A stretch of 64,000 bases of DNA from Lactarius indigo (lineage: Eukaryota > Basidiomycota > Agaricomycetes > Russulales > Russulaceae). This document shows, piece by piece, positions 12,716 through 23,902 of the stretch. The notes under the pieces were generated by a model, which was not told the DNA's origin, did no database searches, and saw only the letters and a program-made list of their open reading frames with translations. Position numbers and translations under genes: made by a program. Position 1 is the first letter of the stretch; each line of letters opens with the position of its first letter. The stretch is from the NCBI GenBank assembly GCA_025766275.1, contig JAFKAC010000007.1:248001-312000 (forward strand), read 5' to 3'.

Positions 12716-14519
12716 TTAATCGAGCGTCCGATTCTGTGCAAGGCCGTCAACCCTGGGGATCACGACAAATGCAGTCGTGAGGGACGAAATAGCCAGCACA
12801 AGAGCGCAAGTCGTAAGTACTGCCTCCCGGGCGGAAGATACACCCGTCAACAGAGCCACAACGACAAATATGTTCAGCGGGACGCGGAATAAAGCTGATA
12901 GCTGTGTGGAGGTCTCAGTAGTTACTCGCACGTGCCGACAAAAGGCACTCACCGTTGCACGATGCTCGTTCGCAATCAGCGAACCACGAAGCATGCCTTG
13001 CACGGGGTAATACATTCCGACACAAGCCTCGAACAGACAAAACGCCCAGAATTTGAAGTGTTCGCCTTGCTCGCTTTTTCCTTTCCCAATGCTGACGCAC
13101 GCAGCGAATGTGACAGCCGCTGCTGCACAAACGAGAGCTGACAGCTCTGCATGTAACGTCAGCGTTGAATTCCCCTGAGGGGATAGAGAGGAGACGGAGG
13201 AGGAGCGGGCGTGCTTTTGTAGGGACGATGTGGGTGTCGGACGGAACCAGTGTGCGGTGACGAACGTGTAGATCAGCGATCCGAGCATCATTGACACCAT
13301 AAAGGTCGAAAAAATGTAGCCCAGGGGAAGAGACGACGGGTAGAGAGACGACTCTTGCAGTGTCGGAACCCAGATGAAGACGAAAAGATACATAGAACCC
13401 TCGAAGATCGTCTGCGTCAAACCAAGAACGAGGAGGATAGGGTCTACGTCGCAAGTGAGCCTCAACCGATGAAATAGGTGATTCGCACGAACCAGCAGCG
13501 ACGATCCTCCACGCCGCCCCCAGCCGCCGTACTTGAAAAATGTCGGCGGAGACCTGCGCAACGCCCGCGCCTGCGCCCCCGCCATAGTTTTCGGACCAGG
13601 TTCCGGAAATCACAGCCCAGGCCAGTAGGAGTAAGCACCCACTAGCGACAAACGGTGAGCGGAACCCCCCATCGTTCCATTCCACTAGCTGGTTTGATAC
13701 AATCTGTAACATGGGACCTCAAGATTTAGAGTAACATCCCACGACTATGCAACATACCCCGGCAGCTGTGGCAACAAAACCATTGACTAGAGTCGCGCGT
13801 CCCATGATGATGCTCAAGTCTTCACTATGTAGCGCGGCATTTGAGCTCGAGGATACGAGCCAACTCTCGAATGCGGAAAACAATATGGAGGTCGATATTC
13901 CACCAAAGACGCGTGCCAAGAGAAGTAAAGGAAAGAATGGGAAGAGCAGAAGGCCGCACGTCGTCGCATATAGGACGCAGAACAATAAACAAATCCGCCT
14001 GCGCCCGCTGCGCAGAGAACGAAGTAAGGAGCAACTCTTGGTAAAGCTAGTTGAGTACTCACTACGTGTCCGCCCAAACGCCGACAAGTGGAGCGAAGAT
14101 GGCAGCGCTGATGAAGCCTGTGACAAACAAAACAGCGACTTGCCGTTCAGGGAAGGCGTATTGCTCGCGATAAAGAGAGTAGACATATGGGCCCTGGAGC
14201 CAGTCAGCACCTTTGACAGGGAATCAACGCCCGCGAAAATTATAACAAGGACGATTTTACCCATTACGATAGCGTACACGAGGAGATACTTCCGCATCAG
14301 CGTTCCAAGTGCCCCGGAACGGGAGGTGATCGCTGGTACTGCTGCACCATTGGACTGCAGAGTTACTTCGCCGACTTCAAGGTTTTCTTCTTCGACTGAC
14401 AATTCTTTTAAACTGACTGTCGCTGATTTTTTAGATTTTAAGTAACGCTCGAAGGCCATGAGGACGGTGCAGATCACCGCCAACAGACCGAGCTGGTACT
14501 GATAGAAGGTCGAATCCAT
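12716..14519 (-). CDS. MFSD5/MOT2-type molybdate-anion transporter
   Basis: This is a major facilitator of the molybdate transporter 2 family, which imports molybdate for molybdenum-cofactor enzymes. The start is MDSTFYQYQLGLLAVICTVL at 14519. Spliced exons give the family hallmark ADWLQGPYVYSLYREQY, then FISAAIFAPLVGVWADT, GRRKLCLAFCVLYATTCGLL, ARVFGGISTSILFSAFESWL, SNQLVEWNDGGF, LLVLGLTQTIFEGSMYLFVF and a tail ending NRTLD. About 12 hydrophobic segments can be counted. Introns such as GTTCGT...TAG (about 13445-13493) and GTAAAA...AAAG (about 14205-14250) restore the frame without indels. It is transcribed away from the first aldehyde dehydrogenase gene, sharing a 335-bp intergenic region. 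Confidence 0.9.
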
Positions 14520-14854
14520 GGGGGAGCGTACGTATGAGAGCGCAGGTGTGCAAGAGGACGTTCAAAAAGAATGGCTGGTAGAGGGTAGATGAAACATATA
14601 GCGAATTGGAAAACAGCAGGGGGAGAGAGAGCCGACACACCAGGTGGGCGACTACAAAGGGGTGGGAGAAGTTGCAGTCTGCGTGCGAGCGTCAATTCTG
14701 ATCCACAAAGTTCTCCAGAAACGCCCACTCGGCAACTGGACCACTTCAACCAAGACTCCCATAAGGCATGTAATATCGCAGCCGGTGTGCGATGCGCTGG
14801 CGAAAACTACTCTGGTTCTAACACACCGTAACCGGACTCACTACAGGGCCCGAG
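14520..14854. promoter_or_regulatory. Divergent intergenic promoter region (transporter / first ALDH)
   Basis: The start codons of the minus-strand molybdate transporter (14519) and the plus-strand dehydrogenase (14855) are 335 bases apart, so both promoters must lie here. CCAGAAACGCCC at about 14721 resembles TCAGAAACGCCC upstream of the second dehydrogenase copy (about 19291). No defined factor site can be assigned. Confidence 0.5.
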
Positions 14855-17241
14855 ATGAGTGACCACCTCAATGCCAAGCGCGAATCGGAGCACGGTATCC
14901 CCCTTTACAGTACAACGCCTGTCGATGACATCCCTGCCGTATGTCGTTGACCTCTTCAGCCATTCTGAATACTGGAGCCTTGTCATCCTCACAGGTCCGG
15001 AGCCGTTTGAAGAACGCATTCAAGACTGGTAGAACCAGACACATCCAGTTCCGCAAGCAGCAATTGCTTGCCCTCGCATACCTCATCAAGGACAATATCC
15101 CTCGTTTCCAGCGAGCTTTAGCCTCTGATCTAGGAAGGTCCGACACCGAAACTATTGTGTAGGTGTCTGGTACGGTATAACACCTTCCCTTGAACATCGT
15201 TGTTTTCTAGTCTTGAGATTGGCGGCACGCTCGGAGAAGCAGTGGATGCTTACCATAATGTCGCGAAATGGAGCAAACCTGAAAGCGTCCCCTGGTCTGT
15301 AAATTGGTTCGCCATGAAGCCGACGATCCGCAAAGAACCCAAGGGCGTTGTTCTAATAATCAGTCCGTTCAACTACCCCATGTGGCTGTTGCTTGGTCCC
15401 TTGGTATGCATCCATTTGATCTCGGTATGATGTTCAACTGAGGCGTCCACAGGCGGGGGCCATTGCGGCAGGCAATGCCTGCTTGCTTAAACCTTCCGAG
15501 CTGACACCCGCCTTCTCTGCTTTAGTTGCAGAGCTCGTGCCGAAATATCTGGACCCTGAGTTGTACGCAGTTATAAATGGTGCGATTCCGGAAACTACAA
15601 AGGCAGGTTGTTCCCTTGTGGGGGGGTCGCCAAATAAACTAATCATAATATCTCCCACAGGTTTTAGAGCTTCAATGGGATCATAGTTCGTTGGCATGCT
15701 TGTCCATGGTAAATTTGGTGCTGACTTTTGAGGTAGTCATGTACACGGGAGGCCCCCGTGTAGCGTCTATCGTGCTCACTGCCGCCGCCAAAACATTGAG
15801 CCCAGTTACAACAGAGGTCAGTACAAGCGTCACGAATTAGCTTTCAAACCACTTGACCACCTCCATGCGCAGCTCGGTGGAAAGTCTCCTGCGGTCATAG
15901 ACCCAAATTGCGACCTGAAAACGACAGCCCGGCGATTGATGTGGGGCAAAGTCGCAAATGCGGGGCAGGTGCTTATGATGTCTGGGATACCTCCTGGCAT
16001 TAGTTCTCACATAGCGTATAGACTTGCGTCGCTCCGGATTATGTTCTGGTGCCCAAGGACTTCTTGGATCAATTTGTCCAAGCATGCAAAGACGTGTGAG
16101 TGCTCGCGTTCAGTTTGATGAACTGGACATGACCCACCGTCGTCGATAGGTTGAAGGACTTCTATCCAGAGGGTGCCGAATCATCTGATTCATTTTGCCG
16201 CATTATTTCGGCATCGCATTTTGCTAGAATCAAAGGGCTGCTTGATCGCACAGATGGACAAATTGTGTACGGTGGCTCAACGAACGAAGAAACCAAATTC
16301 ATCGAACCCACGCTCGTGACTGGGGTCAATGGCGATGACTCGTTGATGAGAGAGTGAGTATTCAATATTACTACAGTGTGGGAGCGCAAGTTGAAAGGCA
16401 CCAAGAGAGATATTTGGACCGGTCTTACCGATCGTTGGGGTCGATGATGTGGACGAAGCTATCGAATTCATCAACGCTCGGTATGTTCAACTGATACTAG
16501 GTCGGGTTAAGACGTATCTAATACGATAGCAGTGACCATCCTCTCGCACTTTATGTGTTTTCCACGAATTCTGCGTTCAAGTCGAAAGGTGATCCCGGTG
16601 ATATGTTCGCTGGCGATGATTGATTGTCCTCCGCAGTAATCGAGAACACCCAAAGTGGATCTGCGGTTATGAATGATACGATCATCCAAGCCCTTGGTTT
16701 GTCGAGGTCACCCGTGACCTTTTCCAATCTCATCACGCGTTTTTCTTCTCCCAGCTGAGGGTTTGCCGTTCGGAGGTATTGGCCCGAGTGGATGTAGGTT
16801 TTTATATAGTCAAGTTGGCGTCTACTAACCCGCGTTCACCTCGTAGCCGGCTGTAACACAGGGAAGTTCTCATTCGATTCGTTCACACACCTTCGCTCGA
16901 CGCTCGATAATCCCAGCATGTTCGTAAATTCTCATCGGCATGTTCATCGCGCACCTAACTTATTCATCTCAAGTATGGACTACATCATGTCGTTCCGCTA
17001 TCCGCCATACAACGTACGTTGAGACATGGCGAGGCACTGACAAGCTGACTTACTCTTTTTCGCCCCGATTCAATAGGATAATAAACGCAAATTGTACACT
17101 ACATTCATGTTCCCGTCGGTTCCCGCCAGGACTGCCGCCAGTGGAAATGCGGCACCGAAGTGGGGCATACTGTTCATTGCCGGCGTTCTTGCTGCTTCTT
17201 CCGTGGCGCTGATCGGGCGAACGCGTTTAGGTAATGCCTGA
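14855..17241 (+). CDS. Fatty aldehyde dehydrogenase (ALDH3/HFD1 type), copy 1
   Basis: It oxidises long-chain aldehydes to acids with NAD(P)+, normally on ER, peroxisome or mitochondrial outer membranes. The start is MSDHLNAKRESEHG. Spliced exons give [66 protein letters not shown], the catalytic-Glu region TTELGGKSP, the catalytic Cys in GQTCVAPDYVLVPK (split by an intron just after GQ), [10 protein letters not shown], and GGIGPSG. A hydrophobic tail (WGILFIAGVLAASSVALIG) ends in RTRLGNA and would anchor the protein in a membrane, as in human ALDH3A2. About ten introns; the one at 15603-15660 is GC-AG. It is the most diverged of the three copies. I find no frame break. Confidence 0.92.
15603..15660 (+). 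other. GC-AG intron in ALDH copy 1
   Basis: The exon ends ETTK (AAG), the intron starts GCAGGT and ends CCACAG, and the next exon starts VLELQWDH. The same position holds a GC donor in the other two copies. Confidence 0.75.
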
Positions 17242-18034
17242 GTATTCTGTTGTGAGCGGGAAGGTGGTGCACTCGTGGTCTTCTGAGCATTGGATCCCAC
17301 TGTTATGTGGCAACTACCTATCGTTCCAGTAAATCGTAACAATTATTCGTTATGTGGCTTCGACCACACATTTATCATTCAGAATACCAAATAAGGAAAT
17401 ATAAACCGTTTAAGGTAATCAAGCAGCTGAGACGCTCTCTCTCACATTCATGCCAACTTGCCAGGCCAACACCGTGACCGCCTACCATGCCCGCACCGTC
17501 TCCTCACCCTCTCTGCCTTGTTAATCCCATCCTCCCCGTCACACGGCTAGCGTTGTCGTCAATCACCCACTCCAATCTACTTGCTCATGCCACCGCCCGT
17601 GGGCAAGCAAATGGCACGCTGCCTCTCCCGCGTTGCTGTCTCCTCGGAGTCCTCGTCTTGCTTGCTTTCTGCTTGTTTGGCCTTATCCCGCCTCTTACTC
17701 GCCCTCACCCTCACCTCCTCCCCTGTCCTCCCTCCCTCATCTCGTCTCTTCCCCGTACCCGCCTTCTCCATGCCACGCTTGCCCCCTCCCCGCCATCGCG
17801 TGCTATCACCGCAGTCCCTCCCGCCTTGTCGCCATCTGCCCTGCCAATGCTCTTCCCACTTCTCCCGTGCACTCCTCGCCGTCGTATTTGAGGGAAACCG
17901 TCGTCTCCGTTTCCCTCGCCTACATCGCCTCTTCCCATATCGTTTCGTCACTTCCTCTCAAAATCTTCTCCTCAATCACCCCCCCCTCGTTCCTCCTCCC
18001 TTACCTCTCCTTTCCTTGATCCTCGCGTGCCCTT

Positions 18035-18845
18035 CCCTGGCCCTGTCGCACGAGCCACTTCCCCGTGGCGGACTGGTCCTCTCATATGAGGCACCGCGAC
18101 GCGGTGCTCCCGGCCGCGTGCTGAAGCAGGGTCAGTTTCGACGCTTGTCACGGAAATCCAGGCCACAATCACCTATGATAGTGTGAGTGGTCTCTTGGAC
18201 TCTATCCCAGTAGTAATTTCTGACTGCTTGTCTCTGTGAGCACTTGTCATCGACTCACAGCATCCGAGGATTGGCAACCCGGGAGCGAAGGCGGGGATCA
18301 CATCACGTCTCCCACTCATTTTTCCGCCATCGTGCAAGATGGAGCCCTTCCCTGCTGTCTGCCCCACCCCTCGTTGTCTCCATCGCCTTCCTGCGTCTCC
18401 TCTCCCTCCCCACCATTTCCCCACCCAGAACCCGCCCTCTTGCTTACTCGCTCGTCGCCGACCTCTCTACCTACCTCTGGTCGTTCGTCTTGCCGCTATC
18501 CCCTATACCTTCTCAGCGCCATAAGCGCCTCTCCACCCCTAGTCCCCTGGGTGGGAAGCATGGCTCTCGCCTCCTTCTCCTGGCCCTGTTGCGCGAGGCA
18601 CTGCCTTCCTGTCATGAGAGATGCTCCCCTCCTACCGCCCTCTCGTTTCTCTCCCACCTTTCTCCCTCATTGGGAGGCCAAGGAGCTTCCCTCCCCGCTT
18701 CTTTCCTGGCCTTGTCGTGCGGGGTACACTCCTGACGAGAGTCGTGCGAGACGTGACGCTCTTCTATCTCATGATGTGCGGCACTTCGCCCTCGCCCCGC
18801 CCCCTTCTGTAACTGCAAGCTCTCCTGGCCCCGTTGTACAGAGGC
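18035..18845 (+). repeat. Degenerate repeat with CCTGGCCYTGT box
   Basis: Four boxes occur at about 18035, 18579, 18705 and 18824: CCTGGCCCTGTCGCACGAG, CCTGGCCCTGTTGCGCGAG, CCTGGCCTTGTCGTGCGGG and CCTGGCCCCGTTGTACAGA. The last three are spaced 126 and 119 bases apart, as in an old tandem array. Similarity outside the boxes is weak. Confidence 0.4.
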
Positions 18846-19216
18846 GCGCCCCTCTGACGTGAGGCACTCCCATCATGTTGTCGGCCCATATTTGGGCAGT
18901 AGTGACGTAGTTGAACTTAAACACAGACCATGTTGTATATCGACTAGGCCGTTGAAAATACATTTGACTTTCGGTCGAGACTTGTCTATTCACTGTGGGG
19001 GAAGTGGCTGGTTCCGTGCGCACACCTGCCTAATCGAGGCATGGGTCAACTCAGCTGTCACTGTCACGAACCGGCGCGCCAGACTCATGACTCGGCTGGC
19101 TTTCTCGAGCGTCCTTAAAATATTACGTTGTCGTATTTGCAGGGCGGGCTTCAACCGGGGTTGGAGGGTCATTCCGAGTGTCCTGGAGGAAAAATAGGAG
19201 TTTTCGCTGCCTGTTT

Positions 19217-19224
19217 CTTATCAG
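19217..19224 (+). promoter_or_regulatory. Conserved CTTATCAG box upstream of ALDH copy 2
   Basis: CTTATCAG sits 218 bases before the start codon. The same octamer, in similar context (CTTATCAGARAAGRG), lies 230 bases before the start of copy 3. The reverse complement contains GATAAG, the core bound by fungal GATA factors. A second shared block (CCTGGATTTCAAATGC near 19315, CCAGGATTTAAATGC near 24011) lies closer to the gene. Function is inferred only from position and conservation. Confidence 0.4.
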
Positions 19225-19434
19225 AAAAGAGACGATAGGATGGAACCCGCACCCATGAAGATGCAAGCGCCCTCTCCGATGCTCCTGATTTCAGAAACGC
19301 CCAACCACCATTGTCCCTGGATTTCAAATGCTATGTGATACGTCACCAGAAAAGGCCCGTTCTATTCCCACCGACGAAAAACCTGCTTTGGCCTTTTACT
19401 GAACACCATAGCTGGACTCACATTAGGTCCCGAG

Positions 19435-21735
19435 ATGAGCTACGATCTCATCGCTAATCGCCCATCGGAACTCCCCTCTTACATTACAACCCCCGTCGAT
19501 GACATTCCTGCCGTATGTCTTTGACTACTCTTCAAGCATTCTGAATTCTAGAACCCCTTGGTTGTTCCAGGTTCGAAGTCGTTTGAAGAATGCATTCAAG
19601 GCCGGCAGAACCAGACCTATCCAGTTCCGCAAGCAGCAGTTACTTGCCCTCGCATACCTCATCAAAGATAATATCCCTCATCTCCAGCGAGCCTTAGCCT
19701 CTGATCTAGGAAGGTCTGATACCGAAACTTTCGTGTACGTGTCTAGTCCGCTATGCTACCACCCCTTGAACGCCATTGTTCTCCAGGCTTGAGATCGGTG
19801 GGACGCTCACGGAGGCAGTGAATGCTTACCACAAAGTCGCCAAGTGGAGCAAACCCGAGCGTGCCCCCTGGTCTTTGAACTGGTTCGCCACGAAGCCAAC
19901 GATTCGCAAAGAACCCAAGGGTGTTGTCCTGATAATCAGTCCTTTCAATTATCCTGTTTGGCTGTTACTCCGTCCCATGGTATGATCCCATCCGAGTTGA
20001 GACGGTGTGAGGTTCGACTGATATGCTTACAGGTGGCGGCCATCGCGGCGGGCAATGCCTGTGTGCTCAAGCCTTCCGAGTTGACGCCGGCTTTCTCCGC
20101 ATTGATAGCAGAGCTTGTGCCAAAATATCTGGACCCCGAGTCGTATGCAGTCATCAATGGTGCGATCCCGGAAACCACCAAGGCAGGTCATCCCCTTGCG
20201 GGTCATCAAATAAATCGATTATAGTTTCTTTTCAGGTTTTAGAGCTTCAATGGGATCATAGTTTGTTTGCATACTCCCCATGCCCAATCTGGTACTGACT
20301 TCTCGAGGTAGTTCTATACACGGGAGGCTCCCGTGTGGCATCCATTGTTCTTACTGCCGCCGCCAAAACATTGAGTCCGGTCACAACTGAGGTCAGCATA
20401 GACATCACAAATCAGTACTTTCGAACCAGTTAACCACCATGCGCAGCTCGGCGGAAAGTCTCCTGCGATCATAGACCCAAGTTGCGACCTGAAATTGACA
20501 GCCCAGAGATTGATGTGGGGCAAAGTCGCAAATGCGGGGCAGGTACGAATGATGTCTAAGATCCCTTGGCACGGGTTCTCATAATGGTGCATAGACTTGC
20601 ATCGCTCCGGATTATGCTCTGGTACCTAAAGGCCTCGTGGACCAGTTCGTTCAAGCATGCAAAGACGTGTAAGTTCCCCTGCCTGGTTCGATGAATGAGT
20701 CATGAATTCTTGTCAATAGGTTGAAGGATTTCTATCCAGAGGGTGCCGAATCGTCTGATTCATTTTGCCGCATTATTTCGTCGTCGCATTTTTCCCGAAT
20801 CAAAGGGCTACTTGATCGCACAGATGGACAGATTGTGTTCGGCGGCTCCACGAATGAAGAGAAAAAATTCATCGAACCCACTCTTGTAACTGGGGTCAAT
20901 GGCGATGACTCTTTGATGGGAGAGTGAGTATTCAATACTACGGTGTGCAAGCGAGCGCAAATTAAAAGGCACCAAGAGAGATATTTGGACCAGTGCTACC
21001 GATCATCGAGGTCGATGATGTGGACGAAGCTATCGAATTCGTCAACGCTCGGTATGCTTAACTGACTAGGTTGGGTTACGACGGATTTAATACGAGACCA
21101 GTGACCATCCTCTCGCACTATACGTGTTTTCTTCTAATTCTGCATTCAAGTCGAAGGGTAATCTGTGCGATAACTCTTGCTAGCGATGACTGACCGTCTT
21201 CTGCAGTAATCGAGAGCACTCAAAGTGGAACTGTGGTCATAAATGATACAATGATCCAAGCTGCTGGTATGTCGGTGTCACTCATGACTTGTTCCAGTCA
21301 CCAACACTTTATTCTTCTCCCAGCCGAAGGTTTGCCATTTGGAGGAATTGGCCCAAGTGGATGTGGGTTTACAATCAAAGTGACCCTCTCGTCTACTGAT
21401 CCGCATCTCCCTCGTAGCTGGTTATACCTCAGGGAAGTACTCATTCGATATGTTCACGCATCTTCGGTCGACTCTCGATAATCCCGGCATGTTCGTGATT
21501 TTTCGTTGCCATGTTGATTGTACCTAACTTTGTCGTCTCAAGTATGGACTACATCATGAAATTCCGCTATCCGCCATACAACGTACGTTGAGATATGGCG
21601 AGGCACGGACAAGCTGACTTATTGTTTTTTGCCATCATTCGGTAGGAGAAGAAACGCAAATTGTTCACCACATTCATGTTCCCGTCGCTTCCCGCCAGGA
21701 CAGCTGCTGGTGGTAATGCGGCGCCGAAGGGGTGA
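19435..21735 (+). CDS. Fatty aldehyde dehydrogenase copy 2, stop before membrane anchor
   Basis: The start [14 protein letters not shown] is followed by the same exon order as copies 1 and 3: [57 protein letters not shown], the catalytic Cys after an intron (GQ, then [12 protein letters not shown]), [11 protein letters not shown] and GGIGPSGCG. After [15 protein letters not shown] a TGA at 21733-21735 replaces the TGG (Trp) of copy 3, so the encoded protein lacks the hydrophobic tail. Translation beyond the stop still reads GTWLIASVFAVFCVV and ends at a TGA at 21811-21813, so the tail is recognisable and in frame. The catalytic part looks intact; the product may be soluble, or the gene may be at an early stage of decay. 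Confidence 0.88.
20183..20235 (+). other. GC-AG intron in ALDH copy 2
   Basis: The donor is AAG|GCAGGT after ETTK and the acceptor is TTTTCAG before VLELQWDH. It is homologous to the introns at 15603-15660 and 24873-24926. Confidence 0.75.
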
Positions 21736-22043
21736 GGCACATGGCTTATTGCCAGCGTTTTTGCTGTGTTTTGCGTGGTACCGGTGGTACGACCTCGTTT
21801 AGGTGACGTCTGAGTATACCTCTGTTATGAGTGGGAAGTTGGTGGGCCCGACTGTTTTGAGATCTTTTCTGGAGTTTCAGAGGACTCGATCTATGCTCGC
21901 ACCACTGTTATCTACCCATCTGTAAATTGATACCACTGTTTACTTGTGTGGCTTGACCCTACATCTAAGCAAAACCTGGTTACCGGATGCTGAAATTATG
22001 GCACTCGCTCGCTGGATGAATGTTGTCGAGCGACCCAAAATGA

Positions 22044-22065
22044 CGAGCTGAGCCGGCTCAGCTCG
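22044..22065. repeat. Perfect 22-bp palindrome
   Basis: CGAGCTGAGCC is followed directly by its reverse complement GGCTCAGCTCG. A related imperfect palindrome with core GCTGAGCTAGCTCAGC lies about 90 bases downstream (22133-22156). The pair could be the ends of a very short inverted-repeat element or a protein-binding site. Confidence 0.7.
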
Positions 22066-22249
22066 GGCTGTGGCTGGTACTGTGTCAAATGAATTTACAA
22101 GGAAAGTATGTGCTGTTTACAGTATGGTAACTGGCAGCTGAGCTAGCTCAGCCAGCATCGGTATTACTCGCACACGGCAATCATGCACTCCGGGCCGTTC
22201 CACCCTCACAAGTTGCCAAGATTGACTGCCTCGTTGGACAATACGGCTG

Positions 22250-22402
22250 GACACGTCACTGTCGATTCCTCAAGAAGTCTCCGCTTGGGCCGATAGAACT
22301 CCTTATCCGACTGCGCCCTGGTGGGCAGTTTGATGTATTTCGCGCGAGCATTTCCACGCGACCAGACACTAACATCGCCTATGCGATTGGAAGGTTAGTT
22401 CC
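22250..22402 (+). pseudogene. Fragment related to the small gene at 8635-9161
   Basis: Translation gives CRFLKKSPLGPIELLIRL, then PGGQFDVFRASISTRPDTN, which parallels SRFLNNPGTHVNMLRIEP and PGGRFEVWIALE in the C-terminal part of the 8635-9161 product. It is followed by a possible donor (AAG|GTTAGT at about 22393). I could not find a start or the remaining exons, so I call it a fragment. Confidence 0.4.
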
Positions 22403-22949
22403 TTTTCTGGACTGCTATAGGCCAGAACTGGGAAGCTTCTTGCGAAACCCATCCTTCGTTACCTGGGCACACAGCTCTACTCACTCAACTTGGGGGGCAG
22501 AGATCCTACTAGTACACAATTGAGTGGGTGCACCGACTCGGATCACGCCAATTATGTAATAGACACAACTTGAAGTCGTTCTGTTGGTCGCTACTGTTTC
22601 ACTTTAGGCTCTCGCACGATCTCCTGGAACTCCCTACGGTAGCCAACTCTTCCTGCTACATCGAATCATTATATTTCTGTGGCAACCCCTGGATGGGCCG
22701 CGCCTTCTGCCGTCGCTACTCAGCCACTCTCTGACAAGTTACAACGATGCCGCCTCCCGCGGAAGATTTTGGGATACCAAACACGTACGCCTTAAATGAC
22801 ATTTTGCGCGTAAATTTGTTCTCGCAGGCGACGCATTGGATCAAAGGAGAACATTGCAGCAAGGCAGACGCCCTGGCCTGCATAGCTACTATCTGGGTTT
22901 GCGGGGGACTATCCAAGACTCAGTGTGAAGAATCAACGCCTATTAACTC

Positions 22950-23321
22950 CTATTCAACCTTGTCGACTGAAACCTCGTTTGCACTGCGACGTGTGACAAG
23001 TTCGAGAATTGGCCATGGCCGCTGTCCTCGGAGCTTTGTGGCGACCTGGATGATATCATATATGAGTACCGTTCTCTCCCATTGCCTGTGTGCATAGGCA
23101 ATGAGTTTATTGAGGTCGGCCGGGACGTAAATGTTACGACCAGAGGGGCTTTGGTCAAAGTTCACTTCGGGTTCCACCACCTCAGCATTCGAAAAAAAAG
23201 CTGCAAGACTTTTTTTAACGCTGTTGTCAAACAAGTTTGCTCCAACCGAGCGAAGCTCGGCCAGCTTCTCTCTGCAAACGAAAGCACGTCCGGGAGGGCC
23301 CAAATGGCCTGGATCTGACAC
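22950..23321 (-). other. Uncertain open reading frame, protein-like
   Basis: The minus-strand frame contains REKLAELRSVGANLFDNSV, VEPEVNFDQSPSGRN and ADLNKLIAYAHRQWERTVL, a helix-prone mix typical of real protein. It starts without a good ATG and its upstream continuation is broken by a stop. The opposite strand is also open for part of the region. It may be an exon remnant of an unrecognised gene. Confidence 0.25.
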
Positions 23322-23894
23322 TTCCGCAAAAACAGGTGCTCAGAACCCCTCAGCCCAGTGCAGGGCCAAGCAATTCCCGGCTCGTGCCTCCCGGTCTTTC
23401 TGAGACTGTCGCCGCAGAAGCCACCTGGGTAGGGGAAGCTGGCACAGGCAGGATCGTCCAGAAATCAGGGGAAAGAAAAGAAAGGAAATCAACGGCGCGA
23501 AGGACGACTTAATTATTTCTATGATTATTTCCTCTAATTTTCCACCAATTGTTTTGGTTATAGTAAGACTCCTGGTTCTACAATACCTGGGTATGTTCTA
23601 TACTTCACGTAAGATTCTCAGATACTCCGCTGTGTCCGTCTCGTGCGTTCACCTGCCCTCGGGCCTCGGCTGTTCACTCACTGGCCTAATTGAGTCAAGT
23701 TTTGGTCAAGAATCAGCTTGGCTCGGCTCGACTGGTTTAGCCATTTTGAGCCGAGGCTCGGCAGCTGAACGCGTGTTCTCATAACACTAGCACACGTCAT
23801 CGTACTCCCAAAGCGAGCAGAGCTTCACCTGAGCCTGAGGGGAGTCAAGACACTTGGGTCTTAGAAGCTTAGAACGCCAGGAGTTTCTCTGCTT

Positions 23895-23902
23895 GCTTAT
23901 CA
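23895..23902 (+). promoter_or_regulatory. Conserved CTTATCAG box upstream of ALDH copy 3
   Basis: The octamer lies 230 bases before the start codon of copy 3, matching the position and context of the box at 19217-19224 before copy 2. It contains the GATA core on the minus strand. I did not find it before copy 1. Confidence 0.4.

Larger units (their letters stand above)
17242..19434. other. Spacer between ALDH copies 1 and 2, pyrimidine-rich
   Basis: From about 17480 to 18850 the plus strand is strongly C/T-rich, which keeps several frames open (for example 17581-18186 and 18236-18862). Their products are Ser/Pro/Leu repeats with no conserved motif, so I do not call genes. A box close to CCTGGCCCTGTCGCACGAG recurs at about 18035, 18579, 18705 and 18824. 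The last 230 bases match the upstream region of copy 3 in short blocks. Confidence 0.55.

Noticed and set aside
13747..14445. Plus-strand open frame of 232 codons
   Set aside because: Antisense shadow of the molybdate-transporter exons.
17581..18862. Several long Ser/Pro/Leu-rich open frames
   Set aside because: They arise because the DNA is C/T-rich, so stops are rare in all plus-strand frames; no motif or conserved start.
22747..23512. Plus-strand open frames that could be retroelement pieces
   Set aside because: No reverse transcriptase, integrase or protease motif; the minus-strand reading is at least as protein-like, and neither is convincing.
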